A DNA stretch of 64,000 nt from Siderastrea siderea (GCA_964030785.1 OZ034973.1:1136132-1200131), one strand, 5' to 3'. Numbered from the stretch's first letter, positions 24,866-35,350 are shown. Numbers and translations are program-made. Notes: generated by a model not told the origin, from the letters alone.

Positions 24866-26910
24866 TTTTTGAGAAACGAACACCAGTTTATTCCTTCGCG
24901 GCTCCGCTTTTAGGCTTGGCTAAATCTATATGTTATATCATCTCCATCACAACATTTTGAGCAAAGAGCAACTATTCTGTCTCTTTCAAACTCTTTTTTG
25001 AAAAGCCCCGGAGTGCGATTACTCCACTTGTCCCAAGCAAGCCATTTATTTTTTTCTTCATGAAACTCTTTTAGTAAATTAGGGCGAACTACATCTTCAA
25101 GATTTTTGGCGGAAAGAGCCATGTAAAGACTGTCTGTATCCATCAGAATAAGCTCAAAATCTTTTCTGTCAATGTATTTGTCAATGAAATCATATTAAAA
25201 CTGTAAAATTCTCAGTTTTGCTAGCTGATAAACAGCTATTCCTATTTGAAAAGGTCTATCAAATTTTATTCGTTTTTTTCTGCTTTCCAATTCGCAAGCA
25301 GAACCTATTTCGGTAAGATCACTGAAAAAAGCACTTCTCATAGCGTTATCTATAACTTTTTTACTCTTAGTGTAAGTAATGTTTTTTTGATTTTCTTTAT
25401 TTTCAATAGTTTTTCCATAAGCGCTAGCTGTTTGCAAGAAGTTTAAAATTATTGCCAATAATTGCTTTTGTTTTATCTTCATCTCCTGTTCTTCTTGCAG
25501 CTGTCACTTCATCTACAAACCAATTAAAAACTTGTTTTGGTTTGTAGTCCATAGTTGTATAAACAGCTGTTATTTCTAATCCATGCTCGATATACCAGCG
25601 TAAAAGAGGTTCAAAAACTAATATTTTTTTAGCTGAAAGAGCTCCGACAAGTTTTTCGGTTTTTTTTTTTTTTTCGTCCTGTTTTTTCAAGATATGCAAG
25701 CATGTGTTTCGGCACACCTTTTTTCGGAATAATTTTTTACAGAAAAGCGGGGGCATTTCTTCAAATTTTGACCACAAATGTTTCGGGACATAAATGTCAA
25801 CTATTGCAAAACCAAACCATTTATTATTTTTCATTTTGTTTATTAACACATTTACTTGATTTTCAGCCTTAAAAGTTGTATTACAATAATGAACCTCTTC
25901 TTTTCCACAAGGCATATTTTCTTGGATTGTTGATGGGTAAAAAGAATTTGCGTCAAGACCTAAAACATTTTTACATAACTTTGCGTCTTTTATTTGGTGT
26001 GACCTTATTTTTGTAATATCTACTTCGTGGTATCTTGTAAAAACAATGCTTGGGCCACCAACAACACCACTTTTTTTCATAATTTGGTAAGCTTCTTTTT
26101 TTTCAGGAACCCAAATATCAGCACCTCTTTCTACAGATTCCCGAATTAAGTAATTATAGCTTACACCTGAAATACTTACTGCGTCTTTTAAAATATCTAA
26201 ATCTTTTTCTTTGTAAAAGGCTTGCATTTTTTCGAAAGCTTCTAAGCCAGGGCCAACATCAAGATTATTGTAATGTTTTAACCAATCTTCAAAAAATTTC
26301 ATTCCTCCTTTTTGAAACAAACTTTTACATTGTTTCAATTCATCATAAGTAACAATGTATTCACCTTTCAAACTTGAATACCATTCTTTATGTTCTGGAA
26401 GACCAGGAAAATCTAACTTTTCTGGTGAGTCAAACCAATCATAAGGAAACCAAGATTTTTTTGCTTGACATCCATGAGCTTTTGTCCAAGCTTCGTAACT
26501 AACTCCAGGTCCAACATAGTTAATGATGTCAAGAAAACGAAATAATTGTGTTGTTAAGAACATTATTTTATTGTCTTTTTTTGCAATTTCAACTTTGTTA
26601 TTTTCCTGTTGAACACAAATAATTTCAGCAAAATTTTCCCGTATTAAATTTAAATCGTAGCGCCCTGAATTAAAACCAAGAAGAGGCACTTGATAACACC
26701 ATTTTTTTTTTATCAATCTGTTTTTTGGGAAGCAAATTTATGTCTTTAGGCATGAATATTTTTCTTACTTCTTTTATTATTGCAATAGCTCGTTTTTTGA
26801 GTTCTTTTATAAACTTTTTAACAAGCTCAGAAGGGTTTTTATCGCGAATATGCGTTGGTTCACGATTAAGAGCGTCTCCAATACTAACAGAAATGGGTAC
26901 ATGAACATTT
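24866..26910 (-). pseudogene. polB: Outer PolB, exonuclease and polymerase core
   Basis: Protein-primed family B polymerase of the Polinton type. Visible in order on the minus strand: PTHIRDKNP region, exonuclease motif LGFNSGRYDLNLI (~26660), long linker, polymerase motif A LDANSFYPSTIQENMP (~25940), KLLANS/AYGKT motif B region (~25430) and motif C MDTDSLYM (~25140). The frame breaks at a T10 run near 26705, near 25430-25480, at a stop near 25195 and after FSQA at 24910. Upstream it is cut by the inner element, and the N-terminus resumes beyond 49130. Both insertions and point breaks make it inactive. Confidence 0.9.
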
Positions 26911-26914
26911 TGAC

Positions 26915-27063
26915 ATTGACATGACTGAAACCGGAAGTCACGTGATTTGAACGGGAAAACCGCTGAGCAGTCAGAAAAATCGATCGTGGGCGCAGGATGG
27001 GGAAAAACAGCGGAGTAACGCGGGTTCAAAGTCCAAAGTCCAATTTTCGCATCGGGGGGAGGT
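26915..27063. repeat. Inner element left terminal inverted repeat
   Basis: Reverse-complementary to 48666-48930: shared words include CGATGCGAAAATTGGACTTT, GGACTTTGA, CCTGCGCCCACGATC and CACGTGACTTCCGG (minus-strand reading). It is shorter than the right copy, which contains an extra ~100-bp duplication. Confidence 0.75.
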
Positions 27064-27070
27064 ATAAAAA
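27061..27070 (+). promoter_or_regulatory. TATA box
   Basis: GGTATAAAAAGG lies 33-43 bp ahead of the ATG at 27104. The same GGTATAAAAA word precedes the genes at 31144 and 35643, so it is a recurring promoter of the inner element. Confidence 0.6.
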
Positions 27071-27103
27071 GGCAACCAGAGGGGTTAGGTGGTGATTGTC
27101 ACC

Positions 27104-28157
27104 ATGAGTTTTTACATCACCCTTATCAGTGATCAAGCGCAAGGCACGGGTCAAAAATTTACCGCTAGACTTCCTCATTTACATTATCTGGTGGAAGATG
27201 ATTGGGAAGCGGCCCTGGTTCATATCTCACACCCAGCTTTTTATGAACCACCAGAAGATCAAACCAAACAGAATTGGACTCAAGAAGATAGTCAAAATCA
27301 CTGGATGAAAACAGATATCAGATACATACCAAAACGTGCTGATGGAACGGCTCCCATTCAAGTGACCAAACAAATCCATTTACCGCCAGGGTATTACCAC
27401 AATTTGAAAGAAGCATGGATCGCCATCGCTTACGAAATGGAAAAACAACACATGGAAGTCATGATGGATATAGCCAAAATGGACGTGGACGATCTATCCA
27501 AACGACAACAACTAGCCGCTCTCAACCTCGCTCAACCCTACGTGAAAATCACCAATACAGGCATCGCCCCCGTATTAGATTCCTTGTATGTACTCATACC
27601 AGCCAACATGCAATTTGAAATAGAATGGAAATTGGCCGGCCTGATGGGACTGGTCAAAGATGGAACGCCAACGCAACGAATTGTGGAAGAAAAAAATTAT
27701 TTGGTGAAAAATATTGTGGATTATGACGATCGACACAAATGGGAAGTAACCCGCGGTCCTGCCAACAAATATCCACCCTTTGGTCATGTCTCCGTCAGCT
27801 TTACTCACCCCGATTTCGATTATTCCTTCTTCTTGGGTCCTAATCTCAGTCGACAACCATTTCCCAGCACGCAAACCGTCAAACCGCAACAAGGACGACA
27901 ACAACTCATAATTTACACGGATCTCGTCATTGACAGTGTGGTTGGAAATCAAGAAAAAAGGTTTTTTACGTACCATGGATGTTGGCAATACCGATCATCA
28001 GTTTGATACCACGCAACGGATGTTTTTTCCTCTTCGCAAAACCATCTTTGACAGCATTGCCATTGACATTCAAACAGCGAATGGACAGCCGGCTCCCTTC
28101 AAACAAGGCAGTACCATCGTCACCCTTCAGCTCTCCAGAAAAAGTCAACGAAGATGA
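27104..28157 (+). pseudogene. Penton-like protein, paralogue A
   Basis: Starts MSFYITLISDQAQGTGQKF and ends in the other frame with FDSIAIDIQTANG, PFKQGSTIVTLQL. The same start (F-Y-V-T-L ... F ... RLP ... W-V-L-IS-P) and end (G...PF..G...VTL.F) occur in the genes at 33257 and 34301, so these are three paralogues. The family is common in cnidarian Polintons. A minor-capsid/penton role is inferred from size, tandem position beside capsid genes and the beta-rich C-terminal strand pattern. One frameshift lies at about 27958 beside A6 and T6 runs. The ATG at 27104 is chosen because it fits the paralogues and the TATA spacing. Confidence 0.65.
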
Positions 28158-28314
28158 ACAGTCGATTGCGTTGGGGTCCTTACTGTTATGTAGAGAAAGT
28201 GAATCATTTAATAAAGATCACAACAAAGTGTCATGGAACATGCTTTATTGGTCATTCGTATTTTTGACAACAAGTAGAAAAATATGAGTCCAATGTCCAA
28301 ACATGGGGGTCCTT

Positions 28315-28728
28315 TTACAAGAAGCTGATACAGGTTTTCATACGTGAAATGGCTTGGCTTTTGGTGTGACCCAGAAAGTAGAGGGTTTTGCGGTTAGCAT
28401 CATACGGATCTCGGAGTTCTCCCCAGAATCCTTCCATGACGTCCTCGTTTTCATAACAAATGCCATACCACAAAGGATTGTCTTTCCAGGTGTCCTTGAC
28501 TTGCTTCACAAACTCAGGGTCCTCTTTCCATTGTTCATGGAGGACTTCAAGGACGGAAAGAGGAACGGTCTGTTGGCAGCTAGGACAAGTGAGGATCTGA
28601 CGCTGGTTTGTGTATGGCTTGTCACAGGCGATGGCACAGCCAGCATGACAAGGTTGACCACAGCACCTCAACGTGGCATAATTGGTGACAGGTGTCGAAC
28701 AGATCACACATGGTTTGGATTGAGCCAT
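28315..28728 (-). CDS. RING-finger protein
   Basis: Intact 137-residue frame. The N-terminal half is a RING-type zinc finger: CVICSTPV, CCGQPCHAGC and LTCPSCQQ supply the Cys/His ligands in cross-brace order. RING proteins usually act as ubiquitin E3 ligases, and viruses use them to redirect host proteins for degradation or to dampen defence. The C-terminal half (WKDNPLWYGICYENEDVMEG) is not recognised. Its ATG overlaps the stop of the preceding gene at 28728, so the three minus-strand genes here form one compact transcription unit. The target is unknown. Confidence 0.75.
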   Translation of the reverse strand: MAQSKPCVICSTPVTNYATLRCCGQPCHAGCAIACDKPYTNQRQILTCPSCQQTVPLSVLEVLHEQWKEDPEFVKQVKDTWKDNPLWYGICYENEDVMEGFWGELRDPYDANRKTLYFLGHTKSQAISRMKTCISFL

Positions 28729-28940
28729 CAGGCGAAAGGATCAAAGAGAGGATTGGTCAAGAGTTGAAATTCGGTGTGGGTGATGATACCTTCGAGGCGG
28801 AGTCGGCACAATTCTTGATAAGTGAGTTGGTAACGCAAGGGTTGGACCAGGTCTAGGATTTGTTTTCGGATCTCTCCCAAACGTTGTAGGATTTGCACGG
28901 CTTCAGGACTGATGTTGTCGGCTTTGACTTTGTCGCCCAT
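28728..28940 (-). CDS. Small helical protein, tandem paralogue 1
   Basis: 70 residues, intact. Resembles its upstream neighbour over nearly the full length (SPEAVQILQRL against SPEAQQVIDRL; YQELCRLRLEGIITHTEFQL against YFELLRLHSQKHLSRNEL). Predicted alpha-helical with heptad-like Leu/Ile. Start and stop abut or overlap both neighbours. Function unknown. Confidence 0.65.
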   Translation of the reverse strand: MGDKVKADNISPEAVQILQRLGEIRKQILDLVQPLRYQLTYQELCRLRLEGIITHTEFQLLTNPLFDPFA

Positions 28941-29138
28941 TCACCACTGGTAGAAGTTTTTCAAGGTTAATAAACACAATTCGTTACGACTGAGGTGTTT
29001 TTGACTGTGAAGACGAAGCAGTTCAAAATAAGAAGCTTTGAAACGGATCTCCTCCAAGTCTTTTTCCAGTTGAGACAACAAGGCTCGTAGACGATCAATC
29101 ACTTGTTGGGCTTCTGGACTGAGGACTGGATCATCCAT
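28941..29138 (-). CDS. Small helical protein, tandem paralogue 2
   Basis: 65 residues from MDDPVLSPEAQQVIDRL to NFYQW. Clearly a duplicate of the next gene. The stop TGA directly precedes the ATG of that gene (TGAATG). A TATAAAAAC box on the minus strand at about 29168-29176 is 30-38 bp upstream, so this is the first gene of the RING unit. Function unknown. Confidence 0.65.
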   Translation of the reverse strand: MDDPVLSPEAQQVIDRLRALLSQLEKDLEEIRFKASYFELLRLHSQKHLSRNELCLLTLKNFYQW

Positions 29139-29392
29139 GGGTGTGAAAGATGGAGTGGGACAGTGGTTTTTATAGAGAAACAAAGGGTCACGTGAGAGGG
29201 TAAGGAACCAATGAGAGAAAGACCCATGATGCTTTGGGAGGGGAAGGGGTGGGGGGACCCCCCTCCCCCCTCCTTAGATGGCCCATGATGCATTGCGTGG
29301 ATCAGGGTATATAGGTCAAGCGAGGCCCGAGGACGTCACTCCTAGGTTTGAGCCGGTCCTTGGTGACTTATGTTTGTTGTGTGAGGAGAAAA
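29139..29392. promoter_or_regulatory. Divergent promoter with G-rich palindrome
   Basis: Separates the minus-strand RING unit from the plus-strand gene at 29393. Contains a minus-strand TATAAAA (~29170), a plus-strand GTATATAGG (~29308) and, between them, an imperfect palindrome built from GGAGGGG...GGGGGGACCCCCC...CCCTCC (29237-29275) flanked by CCATGATGC words. A related module lies at 44171-44243. Confidence 0.6.
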
Positions 29393-29908
29393 ATGTCGAG
29401 AACTGTGTTGGGTTCCATGTCAAGTGAGGTTAATGTCAGTGGAGAAGACGCTTTGAGGAGGACAGTGGAGAGGACACCTGTTGAACGTCACACCATGCAG
29501 ATGTACGCCAAGAGGGAGGAATCATGGCGCCCTCTCACTCGGCAGCGCGTGGCGGCGTTTCTTCGCCTTTTTATGTTGTGTTTTGTGGAGACGGAAAATG
29601 GACGCCCTCTCCAGAGTCTCACCTACAGGTTGTTGAAGAAAGCTCTCGTGAAACGCATTATCCCGTGGATTCAGAACCGCTTGGTGTGGACGACTAATGA
29701 CCGCTATTGGCCCATCACCCTACCACAATTTCGAGACCTGGACTCCTTCTTGGCCGAGCACTTGCCGCGCGTGCATAAAGATGACGAATGGTCCGCCATT
29801 GCGTATTTTTTTAAAGTTGTCGTGCAGGAACGCAGGGACGAATACAGGCGGTTGGAAGAGATGGAGAGGGAAGCCATGGAGGCCGTAAGGCGTTGTTTCG
29901 GACAATGA
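29393..29908 (+). CDS. Unknown protein of the inner element
   Basis: 171 residues, intact, starting MSRTVLGSMSSEVN and ending EAVRRCFGQ. Rich in Arg, Trp and aromatic residues (ESWRPLTRQRVAAFLRLF, NRLVWTTNDRYWPITLP), with a helical charged end (ERRDEYRRLEEMEREAMEAV). No family recognised. It is driven by the divergent promoter shared with the RING unit, so it may be expressed early. The ATG at 29393 was chosen over codons further 5' because of the TATA spacing (~85 bp) and a good AAAATG context. Confidence 0.6.
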   Translation: MSRTVLGSMSSEVNVSGEDALRRTVERTPVERHTMQMYAKREESWRPLTRQRVAAFLRLFMLCFVETENGRPLQSLTYRLLKKALVKRIIPWIQNRLVWTTNDRYWPITLPQFRDLDSFLAEHLPRVHKDDEWSAIAYFFKVVVQERRDEYRRLEEMEREAMEAVRRCFGQ

Positions 29909-30234
29909 ACATTTTTATTTCTGTGGACATTTGTTTTTATTGTGAGTCAAGACGCATGTAAGTCAAGACCAACTATTTATGATCAACGTGCAAACTCAGT
30001 GTTGTCAGTTTTTTAAAATTTTTTAATTAAAAAAGAGTTGATGTTTTTACAAATGGTTGTCCATCCCTTGCCACGCGGGTGGGGCGCTCCTATTTACAAT
30101 TGAAAAAGCTATCTACAGTTTGAAAAAATAAAAACTAAAAATGGTTATGTACAGATTGAAAAATAAAAACTAAAAAAGAAAGCTATGTACAATTGAAAAG
30201 TAAAAAACTAAAAGAATTGAAAAGCTATGTACAA
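29909..30234. repeat. A-rich imperfect tandem repeats
   Basis: GCTATGTACAATTGAAAA and AAAAACTAAAA recur about four times between 30100 and 30240. The first part holds AT-rich 3' sequence of the upstream gene. No gene seen. Confidence 0.65.
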
Positions 30235-30930
30235 TTACAAATGAAAGTCTTCAAGCTCCAGGCGTAATTGATCAATGTTCTCGGGTAGACAGAACGTGCG
30301 ATTGAATAAGGCTTGAATTTCTGCTCGGGTTTTGTCGTCCACATCACGGGATCCCACGATAGCACTGCTTTGATGAAGGGTCGGCTTTTTGGGTCCCCAA
30401 GGGACAAATTGACTGCCAGTGACCAGGGTGGCGGCATTCTCGTTGACTTGGTAGTAATGGTCCGAGCGGTACCATGATTGACTGGGTATGTCAAAGAGAT
30501 AGACGGGTTTGCCTTGATCCATGGCCAATTGCACAGTCCAACGTGTGCCTCCTTTCACGCGTTTATGATCCTGTTCCAAGATGCCAAAGGCATAGATCGC
30601 ATGTGCTTTTTTGGCAATTTGATAATTGCGTTGCAGCAATTGCAGGGTGTAAAAATGACTGGGCATTTGTTTTCCTAGTTTCTCAGCCGCCTGGTGAAGA
30701 TGGGGGTTGGCCAGCATCAAGACTTCCACGGTAGAAGGGGTGATGAAGGTAGCTCGAGGATGGTTCGGGGGGACCAGGACTTCTACTTGCATCCCAAACT
30801 GTTTACCTAATTGTTCGACGAGTTCGTCAGTACCTCTGGCTCCCCCGGTGTACACCACATGTCCATGACCAATCTGCAGTTCCAAGGCACCGATCTCGTG
30901 TTCTCCGATCATGTCCATGTTGGGGGGCAT
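30235..30930 (-). CDS. SLOG/DprA-like Rossmann protein
   Basis: 231 residues, intact, starting MPPNMDMIGEHEIG. The N-terminal half has VVYTGGARGTDELVEQLGKQ and VEVLVPPNHPR, the glycine-rich nucleotide-binding loop and following strand of SLOG/LOG/DprA-type Rossmann folds. The second half has RNYQIAKKAHAIYAFG and KGGTRWTVQLAMDQGKPVYL, a pattern also seen in SLOG-like proteins of eukaryotes and large DNA viruses. SLOG domains bind or process nucleotide-derived ligands such as ADP-ribose and NAD products. Which ligand applies here is unknown, and hydrolase against pure binder cannot be decided. It is transcribed away from the GRF gene. Confidence 0.65.
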   Translation of the reverse strand: MPPNMDMIGEHEIGALELQIGHGHVVYTGGARGTDELVEQLGKQFGMQVEVLVPPNHPRATFITPSTVEVLMLANPHLHQAAEKLGKQMPSHFYTLQLLQRNYQIAKKAHAIYAFGILEQDHKRVKGGTRWTVQLAMDQGKPVYLFDIPSQSWYRSDHYYQVNENAATLVTGSQFVPWGPKKPTLHQSSAIVGSRDVDDKTRAEIQALFNRTFCLPENIDQLRLELEDFHL

Positions 30931-31097
30931 GCTTTGAGAATGACGACTCAGGGACCAAGGGAGCTCCTTAAATAGGGATAACTGACCAATGGGAAGACAA
31001 GAGGTCCTTAGTTGGATAGGGAAAAGCTGACCAATGAGAACACGAGAAGTCCTTATATGGATTGAATAAGCTGACCAATCCCATGAAGGGGTCCAAG

Positions 31098-31107
31098 GTA
31101 TAAAAAA
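31098..31107 (+). promoter_or_regulatory. TATA box
   Basis: GGTATAAAAAAGCGG, 37-46 bp ahead of the ATG at 31144. Confidence 0.55.
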
Positions 31108-31143
31108 GCGGTAGGTGGGTGAAAAAAAACAACCTTGAGCACG

Positions 31144-32016
31144 ATGTCTGTTGATCGGAAGAGAAAGCAAAGCGTACACCAGGCGGGGAAGAAGAAAAAG
31201 GAAGAGAATGTGGACTGTGATCCTGTGGTGCGCGAAGTGGTGGAAGACACCCGAGCTGCTGTGGAAGACATGATGAAAGAATTGAATGACATGGTGGAGC
31301 AATCTACACCACCACCATCACCTCAATTCACATTGGCGACCGTGTATGACAAAGCCCAAGACCTCATTCCTCCCAGTTCGGTGGACTATATGGTATGCCC
31401 TTGCCATGACGTGCGTTTGGAGGCCCGTCAATCTCAAAAAGGATGGAAGTATGTGAAATGTCCCATGCAACCGTGTTTGCTGTTTTGTGGACAAGATCAA
31501 GCTCTGGAGTATATGAAAGCCGTGTATAGTCAACCTCATGCAGAAGTGTTGGACATGTGGTGTTGTTTGCAATGCTTTTGCCGTGAACCCGCCACGCTTC
31601 AACAGAGTCATTCTACTCAGAACCCCGATCGCTTGTTTCTGAATTGTTCCAAGAAAAAGTGTGGCTTCTTCCGATGGGCCGATCAACCCTTGGGTCCCAA
31701 GTACTGGAGTTGGTTTCATGACCATCCCCCCAAAAAAGCCGACCAACAAGCAGAACCGCCTTTACCCAGCCGTGATGCCCAAGGGTATCCCAAACGTGGG
31801 GTGGACATCCCTGGCCCGCCACCTCCTGTGAGAAGGAAAGAGGACGTGGATCAGCCCCTGACAGACTATGAGAAACAGTTGCTACGAGAAATTCAAGATC
31901 TCAAGAACCGTCAAGAAATGATGGTGGCACCAGCTCCACCACCCCCCAAGTACAGTGACAGTGTCGAGAACTGGCAGAAAAGCCTCCAGACGGTCGCGTA
32001 TGACGGTCTCTTTTAA
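31144..32016 (+). CDS. Double zf-GRF protein
   Basis: 290 residues, intact from MSVDRKRKQS. After a basic N-terminus (GKKKKEEN) and a helical segment come two GRF-type zinc modules: CPCHDVRLEARQSQKGWKYV with KCPMQPCLLF, then CFCREPATLQQS with RLFLNCSKKKCGFFRWADQP. GRF fingers bind single-stranded nucleic acid in topoisomerase 3, NEIL3 and APE2, so an ssDNA-binding role in replication or repair of the element is likely. A Pro-rich linker and a short coiled segment (DYEKQLLREIQDLKNRQEMM) follow. It has its own TATA box. Confidence 0.75.
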   Translation: MSVDRKRKQSVHQAGKKKKEENVDCDPVVREVVEDTRAAVEDMMKELNDMVEQSTPPPSPQFTLATVYDKAQDLIPPSSVDYMVCPCHDVRLEARQSQKGWKYVKCPMQPCLLFCGQDQALEYMKAVYSQPHAEVLDMWCCLQCFCREPATLQQSHSTQNPDRLFLNCSKKKCGFFRWADQPLGPKYWSWFHDHPPKKADQQAEPPLPSRDAQGYPKRGVDIPGPPPPVRRKEDVDQPLTDYEKQLLREIQDLKNRQEMMVAPAPPPPKYSDSVENWQKSLQTVAYDGLF

Positions 32017-32123
32017 CAAAAAATGTATAAAGGAGTATGGTAGCGATGGTATCGAATCATTCAAAAGGCGCATCCCAACACTGTCCCCACCATACCGACC
32101 TTATGGGATGAATGCCAGAAAGT

Positions 32124-33255
32124 ATGGCCCCTCGAAAGAAAAAGGTCTCCCAATCATGGTTGAATCGTTACCACGATCCTCGAACCCCCGGCAGTTTAGG
32201 AGGCGTGCAACGGTTTGCCAAAGCCCATCGTCTCCCTTTGAAAAAAGTCCAACGGGTTTTGGAACGGGATTTGGCCTATACGTTGCATAAGCCGCGACGT
32301 CGTCGTTTTCCTACCGTACCCGTGATCGTCGGAGGTTTAGATGATCAATGGGTAGGGGATTTAGTGGAAGTGCAACCGTTGGCCAAGTATAATCGGGGCA
32401 TACGATACTTGTTGACAGTGTTGGATGTGTTTTCCAAGTACGCGTGGGTGCAACCGTTGAAAGCCAAAACCGGGGTAGCGTTGGTCCATGCCTTTGACAA
32501 GATTTTGAAACAAGGACGACGTCACCCCAATCGATTGCAAACGGATCGAGGGAAGGAATTTTACAACCGGACCTTTCAACGATGGCTTGACGAGCAAGGG
32601 ATTCAACATTTTTCCACCTAAGGGGATGCTAAGGTCAGTGTCGTGGAACGATTTAACCGGACCTTGAAAGAACGTTTGTACCGTTATTTCACCGCTGCCA
32701 ACACCTTGACATTTGACGATGTCTTACCCGAGTTGGTGCAAGTCTATAATGCCACCCGTCATCGAAGTATTGGTATGGCCCCTCAAGATGTGACATGGGA
32801 CAACGAAGAAGCTGTGTGGAAACGATTGTACGGCCAACGGTTGAAAGGCAAGAAAAAAACCTAAATTCAAAGTAGGAGATCGTGTAGGTCTCAATAAGAT
32901 TCATCGCACGTTTGAAAAAGGCTATTTACCTGGTTGGACCGAAGAAGTGTTTGTCGTGCATCGTGTGATCCCGGGACCCGTGCCCACGTATAAGATTCAC
33001 GAATGGGATGACACTCCCGTCCAAGGCACGTTTTATGAGGAGGATTTACAAAAAGTCCATGTGTCCGATGTGTTTCGCATCGAAAAGGTACTTAAGCGAC
33101 AAAAAGATCGTTGGTTGGTCAAGTGGAAAGGGTGGCCAGACAAGTACAATAGTTGGATTGCAAGCCAAGACGTGACGTCCCTGCGACCACCCAAACGACC
33201 AAGACAACCCAAGACCAAAGAGACAAGTCCACCCAAAAGACGACGACGCGACTAA
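32124..33255 (+). pseudogene. Integrase with C-terminal chromodomain
   Basis: Retroviral-type (rve) integrase: first Asp in QWVGDLVEVQP, second in LQTDRGKEFYNR, Glu in VVERFNRTLKERL, then the NATRHRSIGMAP region. The C-terminus is a chromodomain (RIEKVLKRQKDRWLVKWKGW, YNSWI), which in chromoviruses and Polintons directs insertion to modified histones. It joins element ends to host DNA in the nucleus. Breaks: an in-frame TAA at 32619-32621 just before the Glu motif, and a frameshift at the A7 run near 32855. The gene ends one base before the next ATG (33257). Confidence 0.9.
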
Positions 33256-33256
33256 A

Positions 33257-34290
33257 ATGACGTTGGTGCCCAACTCTTCGTTTTACGTGACGTTGATGAG
33301 TCATGCTAGTACCAAAGAGTTTCCTGGGAACAAGAGCCATCATTTCAGAAACCGATTGCCCAAACCCATCCGATTTGTAGGACGAGGATGGATGGTAGGC
33401 ATGGTGGGTTTATCCTTACCCACCATTCCGGTGATCGGGGAAAATTTTGTCGGTAACCAAGAACCTCTGCTGTATGTACGATGGCACGAACGGGTGCATG
33501 ACACAGACGATCAAGGGACCGATGTCTGGTACCATGAACAGCGCGAACTCACCCTAAGGGGTCAAGACATGAAAAAGGAGATGGCCTCGTCGACGGGATC
33601 GCAATTTTTTCACCAACTGGTATATCGTTACCAGCAAGAACGCGGTAAACGAACCCAACCTAAAAACAAATGGACAGAGGACAATGGCGTCAAATTGTAC
33701 CCGACCTTTGAATGGACCTCAGAAGGGGATTTGTTGTTGAATACCACCAATGTGGATTACAAACGACAAGTGGCGCATGTGTCATGGGGCAAAAGCTTGG
33801 CCCTGAAAATGGGATGGATCGAACAAGTGTCCCCCGGCCAGTATCGATTGGGCCCGAATCTCTTGCAAGAATTTCAAGGCATTTCCACCATTCCCACCCC
33901 AACGGATGTCCGCGATGCCGGCAATAAACCCACCTTTTGGAAAGTGGATGGGGATTATGTGAAGTTGAGTCTATCGTGCCCTTGGCGGTTTGTGAATTTG
34001 AACAACAAGTTTCGTCCCTCGTCGGAATTTGCTCCGACGCGTCCTTTGCACGTGTATTGTGATGTAGGGACCAGCAGCATGGTAGGGGGTGGCATTACCG
34101 ATCTCTTACGAGAAATCAAGTACCACCCTCAAAACACCACCCACTTTGAACCTCGACATATTCAATATGTCCCGATACGCAATGAAGTGGTGGAAATCGT
34201 GGAAATGGGGAAATCAATGGGGATCTGGTCAAGTTTGGCGAAGGGCATACCCTCCTAACCCTCCACTTTAAAAGGGAAGTGGTGGTGTGA
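33257..34290 (+). pseudogene. Penton-like protein, paralogue B
   Basis: Begins MTLVPNSSFYVTLMSHASTK and contains KSLALKMGWIEQVSPGQYRL and LSLSCPWRFVNLNNKFRP. The end (FGEGHTLLTLHFKREVV) is reached only through a frameshift at about 34210. Full-length similarity to the gene at 34301 and partial similarity to 27104. Likely structural. The tandem pair arose by duplication. Confidence 0.7.
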
Positions 34291-34300
34291 AGAAGACAAA

Positions 34301-35350
34301 ATGTCGTTCTACGTGACGTTACCGAGTCATGCCAACCGACATGAATTTCCCAACAACCAAGCCAATTCCTTCAAGATTCGTTTACCTCAACCGTTACGGT
34401 TTCAAGGAGGTGGATGGCAAGTGGGTTTGAGTGCCATTTCCTTACCGGATACGCACGTCAATTTGTACGATTTGGTGCAGAAAGACGGCTACATCATGTC
34501 GACGTCCTGGGACCAAACTTATCCCAAACCGGGTGGAAAAGACGGGGAAACGGTCGGGCGAAGAGACAGCGCGCGAACCCTCATCAATGACATTCAACAT
34601 TGGGATTGGGTGGTGGATGGGGTGAGTTTCATGAAAGCCGCCATTACCCACTTGGAACAACGACGCAAGGAAACGGCGATTCAAGGAGGTCGGTTTACCA
34701 ATGATCAAGGCAAACACACTTACGTCAAGTTTCGTTGGGAAGGCGAGGATCTCATCATTGACAACACCAATGTCTGCCATTGCAAAACTGACACGCCAGC
34801 CCTGTAAATCTACACCAAGTTGGCTCTCAAAATGGGATGGCTACGTAAAATTAGCAGTGGGTTGATTTTGGGTCCTAACTTACAACAAGACTTCATGGGG
34901 GATCAAATCCCCAACATGAAACAACCGATTGACAACGATTGGAACGATGTGGACGACGATCAGCACAACCCGGTCTTTTGGACGGTGCGTTCGTTTATGC
35001 CGGATCATTTACGATTGAGTATGAGTTGTGGGTGGCGTTTCACCAACTTGAATGTGGCGTTTCGTGCGGTGGTGGGTGACCCCACACGATCGTTGCAAGT
35101 GTACTCGGACGTGGCAGGCAGTATGATGGTAGGCAATCGCGTGACCGATTTGTTGCGAGAAATCCAGTACAGGCGGGAAGGACGAGGCACCCTGTACTTT
35201 GAACCGTTGCACATTCAATACCTACCGCTTCGTAATGAAGTCGTGGAAATCATTCAAATTCAAGTGGCCGAAACGATTGGTACCGGAGGAGACTTGGTCA
35301 AGTTTGGCAAAGGCCATACCATTGTGACGTTGCACTTCAAAAAGACATAA
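34301..35350 (+). pseudogene. Penton-like protein, paralogue C
   Basis: Same family: MSFYVTLPSHANRHEF, WQVGLSAISLPD, LALKMGWLRKISSG, LSMSCGWRFTNLNVAFR and a terminal VKFGKGHTIVTLHFKKT. One in-frame TAA at 34805-34807 interrupts it two-fifths of the way in; the frame is otherwise open. 10 bp after paralogue B. Confidence 0.7.

Noticed and set aside
27575..27988. 137-codon minus-strand frame inside penton-like paralogue A
   Set aside because: Antisense shadow; the plus-strand gene is supported by paralogues and a TATA box.
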